64,000 nucleotides of DNA, from positions 38,630 through 102,629 of the forward strand of contig WNNJ02001072.1 in NCBI GenBank assembly GCA_012934845.2, written 5' to 3'. Source of the stretch: Pomphorhynchus laevis. Its lineage: Eukaryota > Acanthocephala > Palaeacanthocephala > Echinorhynchida > Pomphorhynchidae. Position numbers and translations under genes: made by a program. Below are positions 23,201 through 33,300 of this stretch, in pieces. Below the pieces are notes generated by a model, which saw only the letters and a list, made by a program, of their open reading frames with translations, searched no databases and had not been told where the DNA came from. The stretch's first letter is position 1, and every line of letters begins with the position of its first letter.

Positions 23201-24372
23201 TCTCCATTTCCTCCCTCCTGCTACCTCGTCTTGATTATCGCATCTCAATTTTATCAAAACCCATCTTGTGTTACTGCCCCTCTGTATCGCTTTCTTCGCA
23301 CTGTAGCACCCATACTTTTTCGACGTTTGCGTTTTGATCCCATCTCCAATGAATTTATCAACCTTCATTGGCTCAATATACAGAATCGAGTTTTATATTA
23401 CTCTACCGTTCTCGCTTTCCGTTTACTTCATCATCCACTCCGTATCTTCACCGAGAATTGCATGCTGCAGAATATTGGTCCTCTGGAACACTTCGCTTAA
23501 ACAATCAGTTCATGCTACACATTCTTTGTCATCGTACGAACTTTTACCTGCGTTCCTGTCTCATTTCTATGCTTGTCATTTAGAATTCTCTTTCCCTTAA
23601 ACTTCTTTGCCAACTTAACCTCACTACCTTTAAATTCATGCTTCGCAGCTTTCTACTTAGCAACCAGGCCATGCAACTAAACTAGCAATGAGATCCTAAT
23701 TTCATCGTTCGAACGTCGGCTACGTGGTATGGACTTCATACACATCATTTTTTTTATTTTAGTGGACTTGTAAGCGGTCTGTCTGCATGAACCACTTAAA
23801 AAATATTATTTCGTTAAAACAAGGGATTATCACAATTATACAAGACCGATTTCTCAAGGCCGCTTCAGTCTTTAGATAAAGCCCGGATCTCTTCTTGTGA
23901 AAGAGATTATGGTTTTCTTTTAGTGCAAGGTTATTATATAGCATGCGCTACTTAGCCCTCGCAACGAGCGAGTGCTAAGTAGCACAATCATCTCTAAAGA
24001 ATTAAGCGGAGATATTCGCCTTTACTATTTAATAACCAGTTGAGGTTGAACTGAATTCTATTTAAATTCATCAAGCAATAAACAATATAGTCAGTGCATT
24101 GATAAGTTGTAATAACTGAATTTCACACAACCGCTCCGCTGAAGTGATTCTTTATAGATCAGAATTGTTCAACATTCGCTAATCTTAAAACCTCGAATTT
24201 GTAGTTGCGAACCATTGTCGAACCAATGGTTTCAGCAATTTTAGAAATCAATAGCAATTTTTATGGAAGAGCCAACTTACTTTGATCCATTCTGAGACGC
24301 CGGTCTTAGAGAATTAGCAGCAGCAGTTTCTGTGCGATCATTATCGTCGTTGTTGATATCAGTTGAGGGCAT
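11186..24372 (-). CDS. Nap1: Nucleosome assembly protein 1 (NAP1), complete six-exon gene
   Basis: NAP1 is a histone chaperone that binds H2A-H2B, shuttles it into the nucleus and deposits it on DNA. Joining exons 24372-24281, 22167-22026, 17167-16952, 14941-14354, 11349-11248 and 11203-11186 gives one open frame of 385 residues, close to human NAP1L1 (391) and fly Nap1 (370). All introns are GT-AG and all phases agree. Landmarks: dimerisation helix ([12 protein letters not shown]), [86 protein letters not shown], then two acidic tails ([17 protein letters not shown] and [11 protein letters not shown]). The protein ends DAVEG, with no CAAX-like end. The start ATG has A at -3. It is quite diverged from fly and human in the 120-150 region. 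Introns 1-4 (2-5 kb) hold LINE, Naiad and pseudogene insertions; intron 5 is only 44 bp. The regular frame argues for a working gene. Confidence 0.93.
11248..11349 (-). CDS. Nap1: NAP1 exon 5 (acidic C-terminal tail)
   Basis: 102 bp (34 codons, phase 0) between acceptor TTTTTAAG and donor GTAATT. It encodes [14 protein letters not shown]...[11 protein letters not shown], the disordered acidic tail that contacts histones. Confidence 0.85.
11790..12770. repeat. Direct repeat inside NAP1 intron 4
   Basis: The segment at about 11990-12080 (ACAAAATTCAAGCAACAAAA, CTATGCCACAATATAAAA) recurs at about 12690-12765 with about 85% identity in the same orientation. The copy near 11792 lies in a 100-codon open frame ([16 protein letters not shown]) that I do not recognise. 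It is lysine/asparagine rich and probably chance or a decayed element. Confidence 0.45.
12840..13530 (-). other. Unrecognised decayed coding-like region in NAP1 intron 4
   Basis: Two minus-strand frames (13482-13219 and 13064-12840) have less AT than the surroundings. The second, ending [16 protein letters not shown], looks protein-like and lies on the NAP1 strand. The first is Ser/Leu/His rich, like the 3' part of the CR1/L2-like LINEs in this window, but I could not align it. A decayed element or pseudogene is likely. Confidence 0.3.
14354..14941 (-). CDS. Nap1: NAP1 exon 4 (earmuff core and first acidic tail)
   Basis: 588 bp (196 codons) between acceptor GTGTTAG and donor GTAAGC. It starts [10 protein letters not shown], carries [24 protein letters not shown] and EIGHFMREK, and ends in the acidic run after [11 protein letters not shown]. 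This is the histone-binding domain. Confidence 0.92.
15947..16144. mobile_element. Foldback (MITE-like) element with 84-bp inverted repeats
   Basis: Left arm 15947-16030 and right arm 16060-16144 are near-perfect reverse complements around a short centre that itself repeats GAAGATGATAGC. The outer ends are ATTATTTATTAGTG and its complement. It sits in NAP1 intron 3 and has no coding capacity. It is probably a non-autonomous DNA transposon or foldback element; its TA-rich flanks hide any target duplication. Confidence 0.75.
16357..16440. repeat. 27-bp tandem repeat, 3 copies
   Basis: Three consecutive units of the form GATGACGAGAAAATAGTG plus about ten bases, diverged by a few substitutions, lie in NAP1 intron 3. 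Confidence 0.7.
16952..17167 (-). CDS. Nap1: NAP1 exon 3
   Basis: 216 bp (72 codons, phase 0) between acceptor ATTTACAG and donor GTAAAC. It encodes [16 protein letters not shown] through [19 protein letters not shown]. The middle ([12 protein letters not shown]) replaces the charged spacer found in other NAP1 proteins and is the least conserved part. Confidence 0.9.
17340..17905 (+). mobile_element. Naiad terminal repeats in tandem (solo pseudo-LTRs)
   Basis: Two terminal modules lie head to tail. The first (about 17355-17440) is diverged. The second (17480-17600) is near consensus, with hairpin AAATACAT (17486-17493)/ATGTATTT (17501-17508), GGCCTT/GGGGCC, CTGCTATG/CATAGCAG and the CTGATGACC box. 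The AT-rich 3' end closes at TACGTAGACACAGTTAGCTG near 17875-17895. No RT sequence precedes it. It lies in NAP1 intron 2. Confidence 0.8.
17990..18425 (-). pseudogene. Hsp90 (Hsp83) processed pseudogene fragment
   Basis: On the minus strand the Hsp90 N-terminal ATPase domain is plain: [15 protein letters not shown], then [20 protein letters not shown] and [13 protein letters not shown]. After a frame change comes [20 protein letters not shown], then [14 protein letters not shown] of the charged linker. A stop replaces the Tyr of the FYSAY motif and at least one frameshift follows. No introns interrupt it, and its GC content is near 50% in a 30% GC setting, as expected of a retrocopy of a highly expressed, conserved gene. 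The parts before the Gly-rich lid and after the linker are missing. Confidence 0.88.
18449..19410 (-). pseudogene. Ankyrin-repeat protein pseudogene
   Basis: Minus-strand reading gives decayed ankyrin repeats: [50 protein letters not shown] and [14 protein letters not shown]. These are preceded by a helical segment (19329-19000, [18 protein letters not shown]...LLKYQ). Several stops break the repeats. No introns were noticed over about 0.9 kb, suggesting a retrocopy. The parent gene is not identified. It lies directly upstream of the Hsp90 fragment on the same strand. Confidence 0.65.
19411..21190. other. Unrecognised stretch of NAP1 intron 2
   Basis: About 1.8 kb with noticeably higher GC than neighbouring introns and frequent short words such as CGATGA and ATCGA, but stops in all frames. 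It may be old, fully decayed element or pseudogene sequence. Nothing specific was recognised. Confidence 0.4.
21195..21430 (+). mobile_element. 3' tail of an I/R1-type LINE, 5'-truncated
   Basis: GTTCAGTCGTAGGGCGGCG through GGGCTGAGGCCATAG aligns with the 3' end of the LINE at 43-46.9 kb (46683-46760, GTTCAGTCAGAGGGCGGCG ... GACCTGAGGCCGTGAA). The AT-rich tail is also similar. Only the last codons and 3'UTR remain. It is a typical short 5'-truncated insertion in NAP1 intron 2. Confidence 0.75.
22026..22167 (-). CDS. Nap1: NAP1 exon 2 (dimerisation helix)
   Basis: 142 bp between acceptor TTTGTCTAG and donor GTAACT. It completes Asn31 and adds 47 codons, [18 protein letters not shown] to [10 protein letters not shown]. 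This is the long alpha-helix through which NAP1 dimerises. Confidence 0.9.
22950..23830 (+). mobile_element. CR1/L2-like LINE, 3' fragment, old
   Basis: Frames on the plus strand match the RT C-terminal tail of this class: [38 protein letters not shown] and a closing [13 protein letters not shown]. The 3' end (TTTTAGTGGACTTGTAAGCG) resembles the 3'UTR of the LINE family at 25-38 kb (TTAGTGGACTCGTAAGCG), but the stem that follows has decayed. Several frameshifts are present. It lies in NAP1 intron 1. Confidence 0.65.
24281..24372 (-). CDS. Nap1: NAP1 exon 1 (start codon)
   Basis: ATG at 24372-24370 begins [15 protein letters not shown], an acidic, Ala-rich N-terminus of 30 codons plus two bases. 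It ends at donor AAA|GTAAGT. The transcription start was not identified upstream. Confidence 0.88.
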
Positions 24373-25311
24373 TTTTCTCGCAATTGTTGTTCTGTTATAG
24401 CAGGAACGTAACCGTGCAGCGACTGCAGTTAAGCAACTAGTTGTAGGAAGAGCAACGTTCGCAACAGCCTCTCTCTATTAACAGATTAGTTTGTAGTATC
24501 TACAATGACACTAGACCATAAATATAAACTGGCGCAGAAGAATCCAACAACGAAAGGGAACATTAGTAAACAGAAGTGCGCTTATTATTACGGAAAAAAG
24601 TCACGATGACACTCGGCAGTAAAAAAACTTTGCTTTAAATTTTAACAGAACAAAATACAATACATAAAGTGACGATATGTGTAGTATATAGACCCCTTTA
24701 CGTGATAAACAAATGCGTTTTTATGCAGAAAATCATCGAAAGGAAAATGTTCAGTATTCAAATGATTAACTTAAAACACAAAGTCCTTTCTTGATCTTTA
24801 AAAAAATAAAGAATTGCTAAAATTGAAATAGCAGATTGGATGTTAAAGGTCGGAATTGTTGTCAACAATAAACACTAGGATATATTCAGAATATTTTTGT
24901 AAATATTAAATAATAATATTTAATTATAAGAAATAGTAAATAATAATATTTGCCATAAAAAATATGGAATTAAAGGGTATCCTCAAATCATATTGGAATT
25001 AGAGGGTATCATCTACTAGGGTAATAATCAAAATGACAGTTTACATAATAAACTACTATTTATTCCGATATATCGTCTGATATATTAAAATACATTGAAT
25101 TTTTTATTTTAGAAAATAAAAATTTATAAATCTAAAAATTAAAAAATTAAAAAATTAAAATAATAAGTTGGAACGTTATGTCATAGAAAAGATTTAGCTT
25201 ATACAAGTAAACTGCAACTAATATTGTACGATGGATAGTCTGTCCAACGTGTTAAAGGTAAATTATTTATCCGCATCTACAAAAATAAGCAAATTTGTTC
25301 CATAACTCTTT
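24373..25311. other. Upstream region of NAP1
   Basis: The first 150 bp upstream of the start codon (24373-24520) are less AT-rich and probably include the 5'UTR and promoter. No TATA box or initiator could be assigned with confidence. Further out the DNA is plain AT-rich sequence. Confidence 0.35.
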
Positions 25312-25851
25312 AAAAAAAGATTTATTTTAACGTGGCAAATGCGTGCCAGCGCACGCTTACATGACCACAACAAAACAAAACTGTAAATCAGGTGTCGAGG
25401 TGTGAACGGAGGAGGTGTTTGAATGTGATAAAGGAGGGGGCGCGGCGGACGTCGAGAGGGAGTTGATTCCAGGCGAGTGAGGCGGCGACGAGGAAGGATC
25501 GGAGACCGTAGTTGTTGAAGTAATTAGAAACGTGGATTAAGAGGGTATGACAGGAACGAAGCGAGAGCGAGGTGGGGCGAGTATCGTCTAAGAAAGAAAG
25601 GTTGATGAACGATGGGGAGCCGACAGCGATGAGACGAAAAGTAACGAGAAGAAGGCGGAGTTTGATGCGGATGTGGATGGTGGGCCAGGAGAGTTGGGAA
25701 AAATATGTGGATGTGTGGTCGAAGCGACGGAGACGAAATAGCACTCGAACGGCAGTGTTGATTATTCGTTGTAGGGGTAGGATGATGGATTTTGGAGAAT
25801 TGGCGAAAAGGCTAAGGCAGTAATCGATTTTAGGGAAAAGAAGCGATGAAG
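25312..25851 (-). mobile_element. CR1/L2-like LINE, short 3' copy (young)
   Basis: A 5'-truncated copy of the family seen at 28.4-38 kb. Reading on the minus strand, the RT tail (RLRRFDHTSTYFSQLSWPTI through FITFKHLLRSHLDT) is open for 118 codons. It is followed by the 3'UTR hairpin GCGTGCGCTGGCACGC and the end AAAATAAATCTTTTTT. It is about 95% identical to the copy at 28.4 kb, so both moved recently. Confidence 0.85.
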
Positions 25852-26619
25852 GGTTCTTTAGGTTTTTACTATGTGAGTTGATAAATAAATGAATGACTAA
25901 CTGCTACGTGTTTATTCAACAAATATTGTTTTTATTTATTTATCAATAAATATATTAGTGAATACCAATATCAAAATCATGACCTTTAATTTGGAAATAA
26001 CAATATACTGTGTGGTATCTGGGCAAGATACAAAATACAGTGCGATTATATTCATACACAACTACCTGATATTAATTTAACGACAAAGGAATCTTGAAGT
26101 TGATCGATAAGTGCCCGAACAGTTTTACTACCGTGATAAAGCTTTTCGTTCGCTATTAACATTTATTATCCGGCTTGATAGAATTATTTAACATGAAATA
26201 CACTAGTAGGCGACCACTTCAAAGCCTAAATATTCAACAAATTACCGATATTCAATGACAAGTGACGATTACTAAAGCCCGAAAGATTGCATGTCCCAGC
26301 TAATAAGGTAAATGCGTTAAATTTCTACTCTTATTTGCGTTCAGCAACTATATCTTAAAATTGGAAATCAAAACAAACGAAGAAAGTCATTACGTTATAT
26401 ACTATGTTTGCTAAAGTTTGCTCTACTTTTAAGCACATTCTATACAACGTTGTTCTATTTTTGATGGTGATCATTCTGGCTTAATAATTGAATCACTTCC
26501 AACGGTACCAGTCGTGATTAACAAACCAAAAACGTTAATTTATATAATTGATTGAGACATATTCACTTGCTAGGCGTTACATCAATAGAAAAGTCTCTAT
26601 TAGTATCAGACTTGATGAT
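25852..26619. other. Spacer, nothing recognised
   Basis: AT-rich sequence between two LINE fragments. No open frame, repeat or RNA signature was supported. Confidence 0.4.
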
Positions 26620-26940
26620 GACATGGGCAGCCGTAAACTGTCGTGATCATCCTTTGACAGATATCTTCCCATTCGCAAGAAATCAACACTCAGAGGTCAC
26701 GGCCTTCACATCATGGCGAAACGGCACATCAGAGATGTATGCACAGGTTTACCAGATAGGGTGCGCACTGTATGGAACAATCTACCTGCTCACATAGTAA
26801 CATGTGCATCAAAAACTGCATTCAAACGACAATTGAAGAACATTGTGACTACAATTACATTTCATTTTTTCATTTTTTTTAACTTTGTGACTACTGTGAC
26901 TCACCTTGTAACGAGATTTTGCTCACTCTGGTGAAAATTA
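26620..26940 (+). mobile_element. LINE RT C-terminal fragment (second family)
   Basis: A plus-strand frame reads MAKRHIRDVCTGLPDRVRTV and WNNLPAHIVTCASKTAFKRQ. This is the W-N-x-L-P ... F-K-x-L signature that ends many CR1/L2/RTEX-like reverse transcriptases. It differs in sequence from the main LINE family here. Only the last about 60 codons are recognisable. Confidence 0.6.
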
Positions 26941-27689
26941 ATAATATGCCCAATATATACTAAATATCGTTGACAAACATAAAAACATTTTATAAATTTA
27001 CAAACGAAAAAAGTGAGTAAAATGATTTATTCCAAAAATGTCACAATATTTGGAAAGGTCTTGCTATCATAGTCAGGAATTGCATAACTTTTTTAGATTA
27101 AAACTTTAAAAATGTGTATAAAAGTTTAAAGAAAGAATAACAAATTTTTGAGGAATTCCTGAATATTATCATGTACAGGCATGAAAAGTTTTAAGCATTG
27201 AAGACGTGCATTGATTTGAGTAAATTTTAATAAAGGTTTGCTCACTAAGAAACCTTTGGAACATGTTTGATATTTAATAATTGCCGCATTCTAAAAAATC
27301 ATGTACAGTAGCCCTAAGGCTTTAAGCCGATCACTCAAGGCAGAAAAAATCAATAAATAAAATGGATAAGCAAGAAGTTGTGACTAGTCAGCCTGGTCAT
27401 ATATCCAACGTAGAACTCTGTTTTTGAAAGGGAGTAAGTTGTGACAGCAGAAATATATTTCGGTAAACCATTCCATACATCTACTGCCCTCTCCGAATTG
27501 TAATCCAATAGATATAAGCTATTCCGGAATTGTAATTACTGGAGATGATATCATGAGCTATCTAAATATAGCGACTCACTTTCTTCATGATAATTCAACG
27601 TGAATATTAAAAAAAAATCAAATTTAAAATTCATAAAAGCTGAAATTCAAAAGCTTGCCAGAATATCGAAAAAGTCGATCATCATATAT
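26941..27689. other. Spacer, nothing recognised
   Basis: AT-rich sequence without supported genes or repeats. Confidence 0.4.
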
Positions 27690-27709
27690 AAAAAAGATTT
27701 ATTTTAACG

Positions 27710-28379
27710 ATCTGCTGAAATTTTCCTCTGCTGCCTTTGTAAAAACAAACAATACAGTTTGTAAGGAAAACATTTCCACTTGTGCAAACTGTACGTTGTT
27801 TCCGTCTTTTGTAACAAAAAGTCGGAGATAGCACTACAGTTGCCGGAAACAACCGACAATCTGTCTTTTGAATTTTATTGACAGGAAACCGGAATCTGCA
27901 GGTAAATAGAATGAATAATTGCATACACGAGCGAGTATCATCATTTGGTCGGCTTCATAAATTATCCTCATGTGAATTCTTTAATCCTAGATGCAGCACT
28001 GTACACTACAATCAGCGTAGGTGGACCTCGTCAGCAGTGAGCCTACGCCTACCTTTCGTGTTTCGGTCCTTTAATGATCTGCTGAAATTTTCCTCTGCTG
28101 CCTTTGTAAAAACAAACAATACAGTTTGTAAGGAAAACATTTCCACTAGTGCAAACTGTACGTTGTTTCCGTCTTTTGTAACAAAAAGACGGAGATAGCA
28201 CTACAGTTGCCGGAAACAACCGACAATCTGTCTTTTGAATTTTATTGACAGGAAACCGGAATCTGCCAGGTAAATAGAATGAATAATTGCATACACGAGC
28301 GAGTATCATCATTTGGTCGGCTTCATAAATTATCCTCGTGTGAATTCTTTAATCCTAGATGCAGCACTGTACACTACAT
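27710..28379 (-). mobile_element. Retrozyme-like dimeric insert with 12-bp target duplication
   Basis: Two copies of a monomer (27709-28008 and 28076-28376; 367-bp spacing, about 98% identical) are joined by a 67-bp linker. The whole insert is flanked by TTTATTTTAACG at 27698-27709 and 28380-28391. It splits the 3' tail of a minus-strand LINE. On the minus strand the linker carries hammerhead-like boxes: GGACC-GAAAC, then CTGACGA-GGTCC, so stem II pairs perfectly (GGACC/GGTCC) but in permuted order. Stems I and III are not convincing. The monomer can fold into a rod (ACAGTTTG/CAAACTGT, CCGTCTTTT/AAAAGACGG, GTTTCC/GGAAAC). A non-coding dimer, a target duplication and ribozyme-like boxes are the known marks of metazoan retrozymes. 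The identity is inferred. Confidence 0.6.
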
Positions 28380-30358
28380 TTTATTTTAACGTTGCAAATG
28401 CGTGCCAGCGCACGCTTACATGACCACAACAAAACAAAACTGTAAATCATGTGTCGAGAAGGTGTGAACGGAGGAGGTGTTTGAATGTGATAAAGGAGGG
28501 GGCGCGGCGGACGTCGAGAGGGAGTTGATTCCAGGCTAATGAGGCGGCAACGAGGAAGGATCAGAAACCGTAGTTGTTGGAGTAATTAGGAACGTGGAGT
28601 AAGAGGGTATGACGGGAACGCAGCGATAGCGAGGTGGGGCGAGTTTCGTTTAAGAAAGGAAGGTTGATGAACGATGGGGAGCCGACAGTGATTAGACGAA
28701 AAGTAACGAGAAGAAGGCGAAGTTTGATGCGGATGTGGATGGTGGGCCAGGAGAGTTGGGCAAAATATGTGGATGTGTGGTCGAAGCGACGGAGACGAAA
28801 GAGCACTCGAACGGCGGTGTTGATTATTCGTTGTAGGGGTAGGATGATGGATTTTAGAGAATTGGCGAAAAGGCTAAGGCAGTAATCGATTTTAGGGAAA
28901 AGAAGCGATGAAAGAAGAGACATACAAGAACGGAAGTCGATAAGGGGGCGGATACGTTGGATGTTACGAACAATTAAGTTAGATGAGCGGACCTTGTCAC
29001 GGACGAAGGGTTTAAGGGAAAGGTGATCATCGAAATGGAAGCCTAAGAAAGTGAGATTGTGGACTATGGGGATGATTGATGAGGCAAAATATACAGTGGG
29101 AAAAGATATGTTTGGTTTACGGGGGAGGATCTACATTATTTTGGACTTTTCAGGGTTTAGAACGAGATGGAGATTGAAGAGACGTTAGTAGATAGAAGAA
29201 AGACAGTTGGAGGCAGAAATGCCGATATCGTGTATGCGATGTGCGGGTGCATGAACATAGATGAGGATGTCATCGGCGTAGTATTGCATTACGTTAAAGG
29301 AGTAAGGTTTGATAAACGGAGAGAGATCGCCAAGCAGAAGAGAGAAAAGCAGGGAACCTAGGACTGAACCTTGTGGGTCCCGCAAGAAATAGGGATGGGT
29401 GGGGAGGATGATGAATTAGAACAGACGCGAAAAGAACGGTCGGATAGATATGAGGCAAACCATGCTACGGAGGAGGAAGAAAAGCCGAAATCATAACGAG
29501 GGCGAGAAAGAAGGACGGAGTGGTCGACAATGTCGAATGCGGAGGAGAGGTCGAGAGAGATGAGAACACTATATAGAGCCTTGTCTCGAGAAATGAGTAA
29601 GTCGTTGTAAACTTTTATGCATGCAATTTATGTGAAGTGATTAGAGCGGAAAGCGAATTGGAAAGGAGGGTACAGATTGGATGAGGAGAGATAAGCGTTG
29701 ATCTGTATTAAGATGAGGCGTTCTAAGAGCTTAGAAAGAGTAGGGAGTAGTGAAATGGGGCGATAGCTAGAAGGAAGGGAGGGGTCGAGCGATTGTTTCT
29801 TAAGGAGGGGACGAACGATTGCGGATTTCCAGTGTGAAGGGAAGATACGACTGCGGATGGACGAGTTAAACAAGGTTGTGAGAAATGGGGATATCGATGA
29901 GCATATAGATTTTAATATGTGAGTAGGCAGGGGATCGGCAGGTGAGGTTTTGTTGGGCAAGGACATGAGGACAGATGATACTTCTGTAGGTGAGACAGGG
30001 AGAAGATGAAAGAGTTCCGGAAGGATGAGAGTAGACTGGGCAGAGTGGGATAGGATGGAGACCGGGGTGTGAGAGAGCAACGTGGATACTTTAGTCTGGA
30101 GAAATGACGAATAATCATTGGCATTGATGTTGCACGGCGAAGAGGAGCGAGCAAGGATTGAGTTAAAAGTATGCCAGAGAGTCTTAGAGTTGAAATGAAG
30201 TGATGATTTTATGCTGCCAGAAGGAGTTGCATTGGTACGTAGTAGGTTGAGATGAGACCGGCGAAGAGCAAGATAGGAATCACGGAAAGACGGAGTGATC
30301 GAGCGAAATCACGTCCTGAGAGAGCGGTGATTGACTCGAAAAGCATATAGCTCAAGAG
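28380..30358 (-). mobile_element. CR1/L2-like LINE, 2-kb 3' copy
   Basis: Minus-strand RT from about 30150 downward: LPNKTSPADPLPTHILKSIC, KSAIVRPLLKKQSLDPSLPS (fingers), SSYRPISLLPTLSKLLERLI, then broken motif A to C regions, and the RT tail RLRRFDHTSTYFAQLSWPTI. The 3'UTR hairpin GCGTGCGCTGGCACGC is at about 28398-28417. Its poly-A-like end at 27690-27709 is separated from the body by the retrozyme-like insert. A few frameshifts and stops are present. The endonuclease part is missing. Its 5' edge abuts the 3' end of the next LINE copy. Confidence 0.85.
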
Positions 30359-30361
30359 TTA

Positions 30362-33300
30362 AAAATAGAAATTTATTTTGTGTGGCAAATGTGTGCCGAC
30401 GGCACGTTTGCAAGCCTACTAAGTATGCAAAATAATCAAACTGATAAAAATAATTCCACATAAGAATTTTGAATAGTATGAACAAAGAAGTCGAGCGGAT
30501 GTACGAAGGATCAAATTCCGAGCAAGAGGAGAATAAACAGTAAAGGAACTAGGCGGAAAATGTGTCGAATAATTTGGAGTGTAGCGAAGAGAATAAGATG
30601 ATCTTAATTAACGATGGGTCATTAAAATCAAACGAAACTGGGCACGATGACTAATTGTGGGATGCCAGGAAAGATTGAAAATACGTTGAGATTCGTGGTC
30701 AAAACGGCGGAGAAGTATTAGAACGCAAACTGCTGAGTTACAATACGTTAAAGAGGTTGGAGAGTCGTTTAGGAAGAGTTGAAGAAGATTTAAGGCAATA
30801 ATTGATTCGATTAAATAAAAGAGCAGATAAAACGGAAAGACAGGTGTGCAAATCAATCAACCTACGAATACGGTGAATATCACGAAATAGCAGGAATGAA
30901 GCGGATTTTATCGGAAGCAAATGCCTTGAGAAAAATATGGTTGTCACATTGGAAAGTGTACGATATCATTAATGCCAGGAAGAATGGTTGAGTAGAGATA
31001 TATGGTAGGTGGAGTAATGTTGAGGTGAAAGGTAATTATCCACATAATTTTAGACTTTGCAGGATTGAGTGATAGATGATTCGAAAATAGGTGCAAGGAA
31101 ATGGAAAGAGACAAGGGGAGGAAATGAGTGCGAGATCGTTGATTTGAGAGAAGGGTAGATAAGAGTAGAGGTGAATGTCATCAACATATTGCATAACATG
31201 AAAATTGTGTGTTCTGGTTATCAAAGAGAGATCACCGAGAAGGTTTAAACGAACAGGACCTACTACTGAGCCTTGAGGAACACCGTGTGAGAGAGAAGAC
31301 GGTTGAGAGACAGAAGCTGAATGAACACTTAAAGAATGGTCAGATAAATAATAGGAAAACCAGGCTATAGCGGAGTCAAGACGTAGCCGATAGAGAAGAA
31401 TATAATGATTGACGATGTCGAATGCAGATGGTAGGTGAAGAGAAATTATGACGCTACAAAGTTTTGCCTATCGCGATTGTAGAATATCACCTGACTTTGC
31501 GACACGTTAGTTTGGTGGAATGATTAAAACGAAAAGCAGATTGAAGCGGAGGATATAAATTTGACGATAGAAGATGTGAATTAACCTGATTTAGCACAAA
31601 ACGTTTGAAGATTTTTGAAAAGGTTTGGAGAAGATATATATGACGATATGAGGACGGAAGTGAACTGTCGAGAGTGATTTTTCAGAAGTGAACTGGCAAT
31701 GCTAAATTTCCAGTTTGACGGAAATGTTCCGCTGTGGATAGAAGAGTTGAACAAGGTTGTCAAAAACGGAGATAACGAATGGCAAATAAGCTTAAGTAAG
31801 TACATAGGAAGAGTGACAGCAGGAGAAGATTTGTTAGGCAATGAAAGAACTTCTGAAACTTCGTCAGAAGAAACTAGAAGGAAATAGAAGAATTTAAGAG
31901 AGAATTGTATTGAGGCAGTCGAAGATTAAAGAGTTGAAGATATAGATGATAAAGTGTTAGCAGATTTAGATTGAAGATAAGAAGAAAACAAGTTTAAATT
32001 GATGTCACTAGGCAATGAAAAACGTGAGAGGAGTGAGTTTAAAGTGCGCTAAGTTAACTTTGGATCCGAAGAAGTGAGTTTATTATGCCAGAAGAGTGTG
32101 AACTTATTTCATAAGAGAGAGTAATTGGAACGACGAATTTTTAGGTAGGCATCATGATAATCGTAGGAGACAGAAGTGAAACCTCGTTTGAGTAAACGGA
32201 GATTGATGCGAAGAGCGTGACGCATACAGCCCTTAAAAATTACACAGTTAGAATCAAACCACGGTGTGCTTCGAGAACGCTTACGAATGTGTGATCGGCG
32301 AGGTAATATGTAATCGAGCATTGTTATGAGCTCAGAGTCAAATAGTGAGGATAGAAAATTGACGGAAAGAGAAAGCGAATTAGGCAACACAAGAGCAAGG
32401 CCCAAAATATCATATCGAAATAATGTAAGATTGAGAAATTTCTACGGTCGATTGAACGTAGGCGAGGTACGAAAGGGAGCAAGCTGATTAGTAAGATTTA
32501 GGGTAAGTAGAAAATGGTCAGAGAGACCAAGATTTGAGATATTAAATAAAGCATTTGTAGATAAAAAATGCACAGAGTTGTAATGCTATCAAGGATAACG
32601 ACAAGTATATGAGTGGGATGGTGCGAGGTAAATGGAGATTATAGTCGGAAAGAATGTTCACAAGTTTAATGGAATCTGAATCGGAAGGACGGTCCAAGCG
32701 AATGTTGAAATTACCTAGTACAAACAGCGGGAGTGATGAAAGTAAACAATAAGAAAGAAGATCAGCTAGTTCATCGAAGAGCTTGGATAAAGGATGACAA
32801 TATCCAGGACTATATATAATAATATGTTCAAGTGGAAAAGGATGAGGAGACGATTAACAGATAAGTAATTCGAAAGATTTGAGTGCTATAGAACAATTCA
32901 TTTTTATGAGAGACGAACGAGCACAGACAAAGGCGACAATCACAACGTAATTCGACGTGGATGTTGATAAAGCATTATCAGAAGAGCTGGCAGAATCAAC
33001 GAGAGAAAATTATGTTGAACTTTAACGAGGGATAGCGATATCATCACAATTGGTATGCCAAAATCCAGTTATACTGAAAATATCAAGAGATCGTTGAACA
33101 AATGTGTTGAGAAGTTCAGTTTGATTTTGGATAGAACGGATATTGAGTAGATCAATGCGATACGAGCGATACTCGGAATTGCCTAGAGAAGGGGGCGAAG
33201 AAGAGAAACTGGTCGCCAATTAATTGTAGAACGATTATTCGACAATTAATTGTCGAACGATTGTGGACAACTCGAAACTTTCCATTCACATTTTTTATTG

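Noticed and set aside
28009-28075. A fully canonical hammerhead in the retrozyme-like linker
   Set aside because: Stem II is perfect but stems I and III have at most two or three pairs, and a competing GCGTAGG/CCTACGC stem covers the core. Kept as hammerhead-like only.
29167-29361. 64-codon plus-strand frame and similar plus-strand frames at 25572, 28634 and 31699
   Set aside because: They are antisense to the minus-strand LINE RT and recur only because the LINE copies are similar.
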